This document shows, one piece after another, positions 7,000 to 13,978 of a stretch of DNA of 22,365 nucleotides; positions within the stretch are counted from its first letter, which is position 1, and the number at the start of each line of letters is the position of its first letter. The translations under genes and the position numbers were made by a program. The DNA is from a virus. The DNA lies in the IMG/VR virus record IMGVR_UViG_3300027607_000138, positions 1 through 22,365 of that record; one strand, given 5' to 3'. The notes beneath the pieces were generated by a model. That model was given only the letters and a program-made list of their open reading frames with translations, had not been told where the DNA came from and ran no database searches.

Positions 7000-8506
7000 C
7001 TCCCGTCGCTCCATCGGTTGCGGTTTCAAGCGCCTCGGCGAACGCGGCGAGCGCCGCCTGAAGGTCCGCCGGCGAAGCCGGAGAGGCCGACCGGCCGTCC
7101 GGCCCTTTGGCCGGCTCGCAGCCGAGCCGTGGAAGAAACACCACGTCCATGCCGTCGGCGCGCGGGAACCATGGCCAGGACCGTTCGGCGAACAGCGCCC
7201 GCCAGTCATCGGCGAGCGGGCCCGCCACGGGCACCGGCTCCATCGCCGGCTTGAGCGCCCGCGCCCAGCCCGGCGCGGGCACCGAACGGCGCTGTTCGGC
7301 CTGCCCGTCGAGCCAGCGCACATGCCGTTCGACGCGCAGGCCCTCGACCGTGGCCTCGCCGGCCGCGATCAGCCCTTCCTGAAACCGGGTCGGCCGGAAC
7401 CCGTCATCGGCCGGCACCCGGCCCGCCGCGATCGCCGCCAGGCGCATCGCCGCCCAGACCGGCCCGAACGGCGCCGCCCTGTCCGGCGGTGTCGCGCCGG
7501 CCTTCGCCGTCTGCCCGGTCTCGAAACGCCGGATCAGCTCGGGGTCGAGCCCCTCCCAGAGCCGGTCGCGCAGGAAGTTCCCCGGCGAGACCGGCCGCTT
7601 GCCGCGTCGGCGGATGTCGGTCAGGTAGGGATCGCGCCAGCGTTCGGCCTGCTGGCGTTCGGTTTCCGACAGCGCGGCCATCTGCCGGCCGACATAGCTC
7701 GGCGTGCCGGTGTCCCAGTCCTCCCACGGCCCGGCGGCGAAGCCCTTGCCGTTGCAGAACCGCAGCACGCGTTTCTCGAACGCCGCCCTGCCGGGCACGG
7801 TCGCCGGATCGGGAGGAGCGTTCTGTTCGGTATCGCTCGCCGCAGCGCCGGCGCTGCCGGCTGGCTCGCTCCGCCGCAAAGGCGGCGACGGCCGTTCGGC
7901 CTTGGGACGGGCACCATGTTCGCCACCCGCCTCCCCATCCCGGCCATCGGATGGGGACACCACATCTGGGGGCGGCACATCTGGCACGCCTTCCGCGTCC
8001 CCGCCCGCGCGCTCTCTCTCTACTGACGGTTCTATTGATGGTTCTATGACGGTTAGGGCGACACCGGTGTCACCCCCTGGCGCGCCATTTGTCACCCCCG
8101 GGGTGTCACCAGTGTCACCCCCTCCGCCGTCGTCATGGGGTGTCAGATTGTCACCCCCACCACTAGATGTTGTGTCTGCCCCCGCGCCCGGTTCCGGTCC
8201 GTTCGGGGCAGGCTGACCACCCGATTCGCATTTCCCGTCACCGAAGCGGTCGGCGCGGATGCGGAACCGGTTGGTTCCGTTCCTGCCCTCGCCCTCGGCG
8301 ATCTCGAGTAGCCCCGCCGCCTGCATGTCGCGGCAGGCGCGCTGCGCCGAGCGTTCCGAGGTCCGCGCCTTCGCGGCCAGCGCCGGGATCGACGGCCAGC
8401 AGACGCCCTCGTCGCTCGCCCAGTCGGCCAGCGCCAGCAGCACCGTCAGCTTGGTGCCGGCCACCGGGGCGTGGTCGAACACGGCGGTCATGACGCGAAT
8501 GCTCAC
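6983..8506 (-). CDS. winged-helix replication initiation-type protein (lambda O-like position)
   Basis: A 507-residue protein from a GTG at 8506. The GTG overlaps the upstream TGA (GTGA) and has GGGGAGG 9 bases before it; an internal ATG at 8491 is an alternative. Residues about 8-85 are a winged helix of the HTH_36 type (FDHAPVAGTKLTVLLALADW, then WPSIPALAAKARTSERSAQRA). A low-complexity Gly/Asp/Thr/Pro region (about 95-175, including IEPSIEPSVE) follows, then a helical C-terminal half with WEDWDTGTPSYVGRQM and GNFLRDRLWEGLD, features common in phage replication proteins of alphaproteobacterial prophages. The low-complexity part coincides with an iteron-like DNA array, as lambda O carries its origin inside its own gene. 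Neighbouring DnaA-like gene supports a replication role. No helicase or primase motif is visible. Repeat family C is translated near its C-terminus (CEPAKGPDGRSASPASPADL). Confidence 0.7.
   Translation of the reverse strand: MSIRVMTAVFDHAPVAGTKLTVLLALADWASDEGVCWPSIPALAAKARTSERSAQRACRDMQAAGLLEIAEGEGRNGTNRFRIRADRFGDGKCESGGQPAPNGPEPGAGADTTSSGGGDNLTPHDDGGGGDTGDTPGVTNGAPGGDTGVALTVIEPSIEPSVERERAGGDAEGVPDVPPPDVVSPSDGRDGEAGGEHGARPKAERPSPPLRRSEPAGSAGAAASDTEQNAPPDPATVPGRAAFEKRVLRFCNGKGFAAGPWEDWDTGTPSYVGRQMAALSETERQQAERWRDPYLTDIRRRGKRPVSPGNFLRDRLWEGLDPELIRRFETGQTAKAGATPPDRAAPFGPVWAAMRLAAIAAGRVPADDGFRPTRFQEGLIAAGEATVEGLRVERHVRWLDGQAEQRRSVPAPGWARALKPAMEPVPVAGPLADDWRALFAERSWPWFPRADGMDVVFLPRLGCEPAKGPDGRSASPASPADLQAALAAFAEALETATDGATGDDREA
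7085..7128. repeat. palindromic repeat family C, copy 1
   Basis: A GC palindrome around GGCCGTCCGGCCCTTTGGCC inside the 3' end of the replication gene. Relatives are at 10118-10162, 16384-16424 and 16652-16700. The shared frame is GGCCGACTGGCCGTCC followed by a small hairpin. Here it is translated near the C-terminus. Confidence 0.55.
8024..8055. repeat. three tandem 12-base repeats flanking the iteron array
   Basis: TGACGGTTCTAT at 8024-8035 is followed directly by TGATGGTTCTAT at 8036-8047 and a partial GACGGTTA at 8048-8055. This is the least GC-rich patch of the gene and lies 5 bases from the TGTCACCCCC array. On the coding strand it reads as the IEPSIEPS repeat. It could be the unwinding element of an origin, or merely protein-level repetition. 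Confidence 0.6.
8060..8158. repeat. iteron-like array, candidate phage replication origin
   Basis: Four exact copies of TGTCACCCCC start at 8068, 8090, 8113 and 8149. Partial copies are TGTCACC at 8104 and GGGGTGTCA at 8137-8145. A perfect palindrome GACACCGGTGTC occupies 8060-8071 and includes the first copy. The spacing of 22 and 23 bases places the first three copies on the same helix face. The array lies inside the replication protein gene, the arrangement of lambda ori within O. The repeats translate into Gly/Asp/Thr-rich low complexity, so protein repetition is an alternative explanation. The exactness at DNA level, including third codon positions, favours a DNA function. Confidence 0.6.
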
Positions 8507-8718
8507 AATAGCCGCCCTCCCCGTTGCTCTTCGGCCCAAACCGCCACACAGGCCGGGCAGGCGTCGCACCAGTCGGCGCCGCGCCGGAACCGGCGCCAGC
8601 CGGCCGCCTTCGCGTCGGCCAGCAGGACATGGCGATCGCCCGCTTCATGGGTGTCCGGCCACGGCTCGCCGCAATCGTCGCAGACCAGTTCGATCGTGCC
8701 TGCCTGCCGTTCGATCAT
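8503..8718 (-). CDS. small zinc-ribbon protein
   Basis: A 71-residue protein with two cysteine sets: C13-x2-C16 (VCDDCGEPW) and C51-x2-C54-x2-C57 (CDACPACVAVW), enough for one zinc site. Between them is a basic, aromatic helix (AAGWRRFRRGADW, about 38-50). The ATG at 8718 overlaps the TGA of the DnaA-like gene (ATGA), and its own TGA overlaps the GTG of the replication gene, so all three are translated together. A GAGG lies upstream. Function is unknown; a nucleic-acid or protein-binding accessory role in replication is plausible only from context. Confidence 0.75.
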   Translation of the reverse strand: MIERQAGTIELVCDDCGEPWPDTHEAGDRHVLLADAKAAGWRRFRRGADWCDACPACVAVWAEEQRGGRLL

Positions 8719-9308
8719 GCCGCCCTCACCCAGAACGTGACGCCCGTCGGGCCCTCGACCGCGCGCGCCGTGCCGGCCGTCCGCGCCGCCTCGACCACGC
8801 GGCAGGCGTGCAGCACGGTGGTGTGGTCGCGCCCGCCCAGATAGCGGCCGATCTGCGGCATGCTCATCGTGGTCAGGGTCCTGAGCGCGTCCATCAGCGC
8901 CTGGCGCCAGACGACGACCGCCTTCGTGCGCCGCGCGCTGACGATGTCGGTCCAGGGCACCGGGCAGACCGCGCGGAAATCGGCCTTCACACGCGCCGCC
9001 GGCAGGAACGTGCTGTCGCCGCCCGCTGCATGATGCATCCGCCAGGCGACGACATGGGCGTCGGCCTCGCGCAGCGGCGCGCAGCAGATCGTGCGGAACG
9101 CCTCCGAGACGGCACCGGCCTGGCGCCGGGCGCGCGCAAACGCCGCCCTGCCCGCCTGGTCCGGCGCGGGACCGGTCGCCGCACGCGTCGATGACGACCC
9201 GGCAAGCATCGGCCGTGCCCGCGGCGCCGTCCCGTTCAGGCGCGCCCGCACGGCGGCATAATGGGCGCGCAGCGCCGCGACATCGGTGAAGGTCGGCCGT
9301 TCTCTCAT
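8715..9308 (-). CDS. stand-alone DnaA domain IV-like DNA-binding protein
   Basis: A 197-residue protein whose C-terminal part (about 118-175) is the DnaA domain IV fold that reads DnaA boxes. Family marks: VPWTDIVSARRTKAVVVWRQ (117-136), the LTTMSMPQIGRYLGGRDHTT run, and the DnaA signature GRDHTTVLHA at 159-168, the recognition helix with its base-contacting D-H-T-T. The AAA+ domain of DnaA is absent; residues 1-115 are Ala/Arg-rich with no recognisable domain. The protein could recruit or compete with host DnaA at a phage origin, or act as a regulator like other DnaA-box binders. It overlaps its neighbours on both sides by ATGA, next to the replication protein gene. The domain call is confident; the role is inferred. 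Confidence 0.85.
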   Translation of the reverse strand: MRERPTFTDVAALRAHYAAVRARLNGTAPRARPMLAGSSSTRAATGPAPDQAGRAAFARARRQAGAVSEAFRTICCAPLREADAHVVAWRMHHAAGGDSTFLPAARVKADFRAVCPVPWTDIVSARRTKAVVVWRQALMDALRTLTTMSMPQIGRYLGGRDHTTVLHACRVVEAARTAGTARAVEGPTGVTFWVRAA

Positions 9309-10078
9309 GGTGAGGCTCCGTTTTCATCGCCCGGCGTACCGGCGGCTTCGCCGCCTGCCGGGCTCCGGCCCGAAGGGGCCGACCCCGGATCGCAGTCCGA
9401 GGCAGGCGCGCCGCCACCGCGCCCCTCGTTCTTCATCGCCTCGAGCATGGCGTTGGCGGCGGGCCAGTCGACGCGCAGCGACAACCGCTTGAGCCCGTGC
9501 CAGGGCCCCATGATCGCCCCGCCGAAGGCGGCGGCGCGGCGCAGCGTCTCGATCTCCATGCGCACGTCGACCGCGTCGACCAGGCCCGCCCGCCAGCGGT
9601 CGCCCTTCTTGCGGGCGCGCTTTTTGGGCAGAGGACAGCCCGGCCCGGCCACCGTCGCGACAAGCCGTGCGGCGCGATCGTCGTCATCCGCAAAGAGGCC
9701 GCTGACCGGCAGGAGACGCGCCGGATCGTCGGTCACGCCACCGCTCGCCAGCCAGCGATCGGCGATCCGGTCGAGCGCCCGGCCCAGCGCGCCGAGGGCG
9801 GCGTCCCGGCTTGCGAAGAACCAGCCCGCCGGCAGCACGGTGCGCCCCGCACCGATCGTTGGCGCCAGCACCCAGGTGAAGCCGCGCACGGTGCCGAACC
9901 GCCCGCGCAGCGGATCGCCGCCCAGCTCCATCGGCCGCCCGGCCTGCCCCAGACCCGATCCGGGGTCCGGCGCGATGCAGGGCACCACGGCCAGCGTGCC
10001 GAACGCCTCGGCGGCCAGCACCATCCGATGGCCGCCCGAGACCATCGGCACGGAGATTTGTTCGGGCACGCGGGTCAT
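9305..10078 (-). CDS. unknown phage protein with repeat-derived C-terminus
   Basis: A 257-residue protein from ATG 10078, with an AGAGG about 8 bases upstream. No family recognised. It is soluble-looking, with a glycine-rich N-terminal half (VRGFTWVLAPTIGAGRTVLP, about 64-83), a central acidic patch (FADDDDRAARLVA), a very basic stretch (PKKRARKKGDRWRAG, about 151-165) and a helix MEIETLRRAAAFGGAIMGPW. The last about 35 residues (from GRGGGAPASD on) are encoded by palindromic repeat sequence and are probably not part of the fold. The TGA overlaps the DnaA-like ATG. Position within the replication block suggests a DNA-metabolism role, but this is only context. Confidence 0.6.
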   Translation of the reverse strand: MTRVPEQISVPMVSGGHRMVLAAEAFGTLAVVPCIAPDPGSGLGQAGRPMELGGDPLRGRFGTVRGFTWVLAPTIGAGRTVLPAGWFFASRDAALGALGRALDRIADRWLASGGVTDDPARLLPVSGLFADDDDRAARLVATVAGPGCPLPKKRARKKGDRWRAGLVDAVDVRMEIETLRRAAAFGGAIMGPWHGLKRLSLRVDWPAANAMLEAMKNEGRGGGAPASDCDPGSAPSGRSPAGGEAAGTPGDENGASP

Positions 10079-10230
10079 GGGTTTGCCTCTTTGTCGCTCA
10101 CGGTGTCGGCCGGTCGGCCTCGCTCGCTCCCGGCCAAAGGGCCGGACGGGCAGTCGCCCTTGCGGCCTTCGGCCGGGCCCTCGTCGTCGGCCTGTCGAAA
10201 GGGCCTGTCCTGAGCCTGCCGAAGGATCAT
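10075..10230 (-). CDS. 51-codon coupled ORF made mostly of palindromic repeats
   Basis: The frame starts with an ATG at 10230 that overlaps the methyltransferase TGA (ATGA), with GGAGG 7 bases upstream. It ends with a TGA overlapping the next ATG at 10078. Its first codons (MILRQAQDRPFRQADDEG) are translated family A repeats and the next part (KGDCPSGPLAGSERGRPADT) is translated family C repeat. No fold is expected. The repeats therefore seem to have entered the gene junction while both coupled start/stop overlaps survived. It may serve only to carry ribosomes across, or encode nothing useful. Confidence 0.4.
   Translation of the reverse strand: MILRQAQDRPFRQADDEGPAEGRKGDCPSGPLAGSERGRPADTVSDKEANP
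10118..10225. repeat. family C copy 2 and family A copy 1, adjacent
   Basis: Family C (CCGGCCAAAGGGCCGGACGG) is followed by a ttcggccg palindrome and then by two family A units at 10191-10225 (CCTGTCGAAAGG and CCTGAGCCTGCCGAAGG). Together they make up nearly the whole 51-codon frame at 10075-10230. Confidence 0.65.
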
Positions 10231-11528
10231 TCCGCCGCCTCCATCATGCGAACAAGTCGGTCTGCGCTGGGGGCATCGCGGGCGGCGAGCCGAGCGACGA
10301 GAGTGCGCACCGCATAAGCCGCCTGTAGCGGCACAACGCCGTTGCCGAGCATGGCCAGCCGTTCGGTGCGGGACCACGCGCCAACATCGTCCATCCGGAC
10401 GGCCAGCCCATGAGCCACTCGACGAACATCGGGTTGAGCTGGCGCCGGAACGCCGGGCGCACGAAGGGCTTCGGCTCGTTGCGCGAGCAGCCCCGCCCCC
10501 GCGCCCGGATGCCCATCCTCAGCAAGGCGCGCATCTCCGAGCGCAAGGCGGAATCGGTCGTGGCGCGACAGCGCCGGTAGCAGCGCAGGGTCGCCGTCGG
10601 CGATGGCCGCCCACGCGGCCCGATCGTCGGGAACGGGCGGGAAAAGGCGTCCATCTCCGCCCGGCCGGTCAGGGTGCTGACCGGCCTGTCCCTGCGCTCG
10701 AGCGTCGGCCCCGAGCCCTTGTGATCGTTGGCGGTCGGCGTGGGCCAAACCCTGCTCGCCTCGCCGAGGCTGGTCGGGCCGTGCACCGTGTTCGAGTTCC
10801 GGTTGGGCGCTTCCGGCGCCGCGACGGGCGTCGGCCACGCCCTGGCCTGATTCGGCAGACCGACCTGAGCCTTCGAGCCGTCCAGTCTTTGCCCGGTCGC
10901 CGATGTCCCGGCCGGGAGGCCGCGCCCGCCCCTCGGCACGTCCGGGGTCAGCCACGCCGAGGATGAAGACGCGTTCGCGGCCATGGCTCGCGCCGACCTC
11001 CGCCGCGCTGAACAGTCCGATCTCAACCGAGAAACCAAGCCGGCGAAGGTCTCGCCAGACCCGCTCGGCGCCGGGCATCTGCCCCCTGGGCGCGGTGAGC
11101 ATTCCGCCAACGTTCTCGATGAGGACGAACCATGCGCGCGACTGGACGATGATGCGCCGTGCGACGGACCACAGGTCGCGCGCGTCGGCCGCGCCTTTTC
11201 GCCGTCCGGCGAGGGAATGGGGCTGGCACGGGATGCCGCCAATGACGCCGTCCACCGCGCCACGCCAGCGTCGGCCGTCGAAGGTTCGGGCATCGGACCA
11301 CAAAGGCGCGTCAGCCATGAGACCCGCCTCGATCGCCGCGACCAGATGAGCGCAGGCGAAAGCTTCCCTCTCCACGTAACAGACCGGGCGAGCGCCCGGC
11401 ATTGCCAGCTCGAGGCCGAGATCGAGCCCGCCCCCCCCGGTGCACAGGGAGATGAAGCCCGCCCCGGACATTGATCCGGGGTCGAGCCGGTCGGCAGCAT
11501 CGAGCGCGGGACGTGCAGCCACATTCAT
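10227..11528 (-). CDS. DNA (cytosine-5) methyltransferase
   Basis: A 433-residue enzyme that transfers a methyl group from S-adenosylmethionine to C5 of cytosine. Motif I FISLCTGGGGLDLG is at 25-38, motif IV GGIPCQPHS at 97-105 with catalytic C101, motif VI ENVGGML at 138-144, motif VIII ASHGRERVFILG near 180-191, and motif X AMLGNGVVPLQAAYAV near the C-terminus. The ATG at 11528 overlaps the TGA of the HTH gene, with GAGGGG just upstream. Between motifs VIII and X the third-position GC of this frame drops, while the neighbouring frame is strongly coding-like from about 10940 to 10390 (see findings). The target-recognition region may therefore be read from another frame or be frameshifted. 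Phage C5 methylases usually protect phage DNA from host restriction. Confidence 0.85.
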   Translation of the reverse strand: MNVAARPALDAADRLDPGSMSGAGFISLCTGGGGLDLGLELAMPGARPVCYVEREAFACAHLVAAIEAGLMADAPLWSDARTFDGRRWRGAVDGVIGGIPCQPHSLAGRRKGAADARDLWSVARRIIVQSRAWFVLIENVGGMLTAPRGQMPGAERVWRDLRRLGFSVEIGLFSAAEVGASHGRERVFILGVADPGRAEGRARPPGRDIGDRAKTGRLEGSGRSAESGQGVADARRGAGSAQPELEHGARPDQPRRGEQGLAHADRQRSQGLGADARAQGQAGQHPDRPGGDGRLFPPVPDDRAAWAAIADGDPALLPALSRHDRFRLALGDARLAEDGHPGAGAGLLAQRAEALRAPGVPAPAQPDVRRVAHGLAVRMDDVGAWSRTERLAMLGNGVVPLQAAYAVRTLVARLAARDAPSADRLVRMMEAAE

Positions 11529-11908
11529 GACACCCCTCGTGTGACCGGCGCTCGCCCGGTCTTTGTCTGGTCGCTCGACTTGCGCGACGGCTGCGCCGTC
11601 ACGTGCGCTCGCTTCGGCTGTTTCACGTGAGCTGCGGTGCAACAGCCTGATTTCACAACGTCTTTTTCCGGCGGCAGGTAGAAGGCGCGTTCGCTGACCC
11701 CGGCCCAGTCGCACAGCGCCATCACCTTGCCCGCGTCGATGTTGATGCCCGACATGGCCCGCGACAGGTCCGAGGCGGTCACGCCGATCTCGGTCGCAAT
11801 GGCCCGCACCCCGCGCCCGTCGGCCGCGTGCGCCGCGCGCACCGTCCTGGCGAAAGCGCGCCAGTCGAACCCGGCGCGAGAGGGGTTGGGATCGGCCCCG
11901 GGCATCAT
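11525..11908 (-). CDS. HTH (XRE-like) DNA-binding protein
   Basis: A 127-residue protein with a Cro/CI-type helix-turn-helix at about 15-62: FARTVRAAHAADGRGVRAIA, then TEIGVTASDLSRAMSGINID with the second and recognition helices. GKVMALCDWAGVSERAFYLPP follows, a common continuation in phage XRE proteins. The C-terminal 45 residues are Lys/Arg/Thr-rich and disordered-looking. The ATG at 11908 overlaps the upstream TGA (ATGA), and a second Met codon follows immediately. The TGA overlaps the methyltransferase ATG, so the two are coupled; it could act as the controller of the methylase, as C proteins do, which is an inference. No operator for it was recognised. Confidence 0.75.
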   Translation of the reverse strand: MMPGADPNPSRAGFDWRAFARTVRAAHAADGRGVRAIATEIGVTASDLSRAMSGINIDAGKVMALCDWAGVSERAFYLPPEKDVVKSGCCTAAHVKQPKRAHVTAQPSRKSSDQTKTGRAPVTRGVS

Positions 11909-12312
11909 TCACTCTCCCACAGCGCGTCAAGGTGCTCGCAGCCGACGGGCATCGGCCAATCGGTGCGCGCAGCGCCGGCTTCATGGGAAGCGCGGATGAG
12001 ATCGGCAGCGCAGGCGCGCAATGGCGCGGTGAACGCATCCGGCTCGCTCGATAACAGCGGCAGGTCCGTCGCCGCGACTCGCCGGGCATAAGCCAAGGCG
12101 CTCTGGGGCGTCTCGAACGTCACCGTACGCGACGAGATCACGAACCCGGTCGGAAGGTGCGTGACGACCCAGCACGCATCATCGCTTTCGACGCCGCAAT
12201 CGGGCGTGATCGCCAACAGGCCGAGATCATAGCCCTGGACGGTTTCACGACCATTGTCGCGCGTTGCGATCATGACGCTCGAGAGCGGTGGCAGTTCATC
12301 GGGGACAATCAT
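11905..12312 (-). CDS. unknown small phage protein
   Basis: A 135-residue protein from ATG 12312, overlapping the upstream TGA (ATGA). No family recognised. The N-terminal half looks like a compact beta-rich unit (SSVMIATRDNGRETVQGYDLG and DACWVVTHLPTGFVISSRTVTF), followed by helices starting TPQSALAYARRVAATDLP. The C-terminus is acidic with Trp (DALWESE). Codon use is like that of its neighbours. It sits between an equally unknown gene and the HTH/methyltransferase pair, so it is part of the coupled methylation block. Confidence 0.65.
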   Translation of the reverse strand: MIVPDELPPLSSVMIATRDNGRETVQGYDLGLLAITPDCGVESDDACWVVTHLPTGFVISSRTVTFETPQSALAYARRVAATDLPLLSSEPDAFTAPLRACAADLIRASHEAGAARTDWPMPVGCEHLDALWESE

Positions 12313-12662
12313 TGCGCCCCTCCCCGGTCATCCCGCGGAGCCGCCGGTTCGCCGGGCGATAGATTGGGAAAATGCCCCAGCGCGCCCCAGATGCGGCCAC
12401 GCGATATCGGCCCCACCGGGCGACCGGCAAGAGCACTGTCGAACTCGGCATGGGTGATGCGCGCCTCGCGCCGGATCACTTTCGAGACGGCGTGGCGGGC
12501 TTCGGCCGGCGCCTCGCCATGGATATTACGCCGCGCGACGATCCGCGCCCGCAGGAACAGCGCAAGCATCGGGGCGGAATAGTCGGGAAGCGGGTTGGCG
12601 GTGTCGGCCGCCGAGCCCTGACCCTGAACCTGCCGATCGTCCTGAGCTGGTCGAAGGGTCAT
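12309..12662 (-). CDS. unknown small phage protein with repeat-derived N-terminus
   Basis: A 117-residue protein starting at ATG 12662, which overlaps the TGA of the N4/N6 methyltransferase (ATGA); GGAGG lies 7 bases before the ATG. Residues 1-20 (MTLRPAQDDRQVQGQGSAAD) are translated family A repeat. The likely natural domain begins near NPLPDYSAPMLALFLRARIV and includes RHAVSKVIRREARITHAEFDSALAG, a helical basic region that could bind nucleic acid. No family recognised. It ends in an ATGA overlap with the next gene. Confidence 0.6.
   Translation of the reverse strand: MTLRPAQDDRQVQGQGSAADTANPLPDYSAPMLALFLRARIVARRNIHGEAPAEARHAVSKVIRREARITHAEFDSALAGRPVGPISRGRIWGALGHFPNLSPGEPAAPRDDRGGAQ
12621..12658. 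repeat. palindromic repeat family A, copy 2
   Basis: Two degenerate units (CCCTGAACCTGCCGA and CCTGAGCTGGTCGAAGGG) immediately follow the methyltransferase stop and form the first codons of the gene at 12309-12662. Confidence 0.6.
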
Positions 12663-13966
12663 TCCGCCGCCTCCATGCCGCCGAACAGCGGGCCGTGGGT
12701 GTCGGCAACGGGTCGCGCCTGCACCCGCCATTCCCGTTCGATCCGCCGGCGGGCCATGGCCGCATAGTCCGCGTTGAGTTCGATCAGCGCGGCGCGGCGG
12801 CCGTGGCGCAGCGCGACAAGCGCCGTCGTGCCCGCGCCGCCGAACGGGTCGAGCACCAGCCCGCCATGCGGACAGCCGGCGAGGATGCAGCGTTCGGCCA
12901 GGTCCGGCGGAAAGGTCGCGAAATGGGCGTCGGAGAACGGCTTGGTGGCGATCTCCCAGACGGCCAGCGGCGCCGGCTCGTAATTGCGCAGCAGTCGACC
13001 ACCCGCCACCTGCTCGGCACGCTCCATGCGATCCCATCGATCGTTGAAGCCCGCATGCCTGCGCGAATGGCCGCGCTGCTTGTCGATCCGCTTGCCCTTC
13101 TGGCGGCCGTTGCGATGCACCGAGCCGTGCTCGCCCGGCCCCGTGTCCCAGCCATCGGGCTGCTTGCCGTCAGCCATCGTCGACCGATCAACGCGCACCG
13201 CCGATGCATCGTAGTAGGCGCCAAGGCGCACCCAGCGCGGCCCGTCTTCGTCGGGCCGTGTGACCAGCGCGCAGCGCTCGTCAAGGTTCGGCTGAAACGA
13301 CATCTCGCCCGTATCCCGCGCCCGCCAGACATCGCCGTCCGCCGACTTGGTCAGCATGAATATCTTCTCGTGCGCGGTCGACGGGCGGTAGACGCCCGAG
13401 GAGTCGGGCATCGGGTTCGGCTTGCCCCAGACGATCTCCGAGCGGACCCACCAACCGGCGTCCTGCAGGGCGATCGCCAGCCGGTTCGGGATCATGCACA
13501 GATCCTTCGGCTTGAGCACGCCGCCAGACGGGGCGCCGCCGCCGCCACGCCTGCCGAACCCGTTCAGTGGTTCGTGCGGCTTGCCCGATGCGGCGCCATA
13601 GACCGGCCCGACGGTCGAGAACGGCTTGTCGCGGAAGGTGCGGTCGTCATTGCCGCCCGCCTTCGTCTCGGCGGCCGAGCGCCCGTTCGGCGCGGTGGCG
13701 TAGCAGTCGCCATAGTTCAGCCAGAGCGTGCCGGTGGGCTTGAGCACGCGCCGCACCGCCTCGAACACCGCGACCATCACGTCCAGATGCTCGCCGAGCG
13801 TCGGCTCGAGGCCGATCTGCCCGTCTACGCCATAGTCGCGCAGCCCCCAATAGGGCGGCGAGGTGACCACGCAATCGACGCTGTCGGGCGCCATGGCCGA
13901 AAGTTCGGCCATGCAATCGCCGACATGCATCGTCACGCGCCCGTCCAGAAAGGTCTCGCCGCCCAT
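12659..13966 (-). CDS. site-specific DNA methyltransferase (N4-cytosine/N6-adenine, beta class)
   Basis: A 435-residue SAM-dependent amino-methyltransferase of the N6_N4_Mtase family. The catalytic motif TSPPYWGL is at 35-42 and the SAM-binding motif VLDPFGGAGTTALVAL at 371-386, i.e. catalytic motif first, which defines the beta class. DLCMIPNRLAIALQDAGWWVRSEIVW (cited in part, about 155-180) is the usual core region. The central segment 240-320 (target recognition) is Gly/Lys/His-rich. S-P-P-Y is typical of N4-cytosine enzymes but also occurs in N6-adenine ones, so the methylated base is undecided. No restriction endonuclease gene is adjacent, so it is probably an orphan phage methylase. The ATG at 13966 lies 12 bases after the DUF2303-like stop. 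The protein ends in MEAAE, as do or nearly do two other genes here. Confidence 0.9.
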   Translation of the reverse strand: MGGETFLDGRVTMHVGDCMAELSAMAPDSVDCVVTSPPYWGLRDYGVDGQIGLEPTLGEHLDVMVAVFEAVRRVLKPTGTLWLNYGDCYATAPNGRSAAETKAGGNDDRTFRDKPFSTVGPVYGAASGKPHEPLNGFGRRGGGGAPSGGVLKPKDLCMIPNRLAIALQDAGWWVRSEIVWGKPNPMPDSSGVYRPSTAHEKIFMLTKSADGDVWRARDTGEMSFQPNLDERCALVTRPDEDGPRWVRLGAYYDASAVRVDRSTMADGKQPDGWDTGPGEHGSVHRNGRQKGKRIDKQRGHSRRHAGFNDRWDRMERAEQVAGGRLLRNYEPAPLAVWEIATKPFSDAHFATFPPDLAERCILAGCPHGGLVLDPFGGAGTTALVALRHGRRAALIELNADYAAMARRRIEREWRVQARPVADTHGPLFGGMEAAE

Positions 13967-13978
13967 CAGCTGCCCCGA

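Noticed and set aside
8024-8158. Possible CRISPR array
   Set aside because: Repeats of 10-12 bases with short irregular spacing inside a coding frame; no 24-40 base repeats with equal spacers and no cas genes.
8060-8158. Canonical DnaA boxes in the candidate origin
   Set aside because: No TTATCCACA-like nine-mers were found near the iterons, so a DnaA-box origin cannot be claimed.
12659-13966. Restriction-modification system around the methyltransferases
   Set aside because: None of the adjacent proteins shows a nuclease motif (PD-(D/E)xK, HNH, GIY-YIG); the methylases look like orphan phage enzymes.
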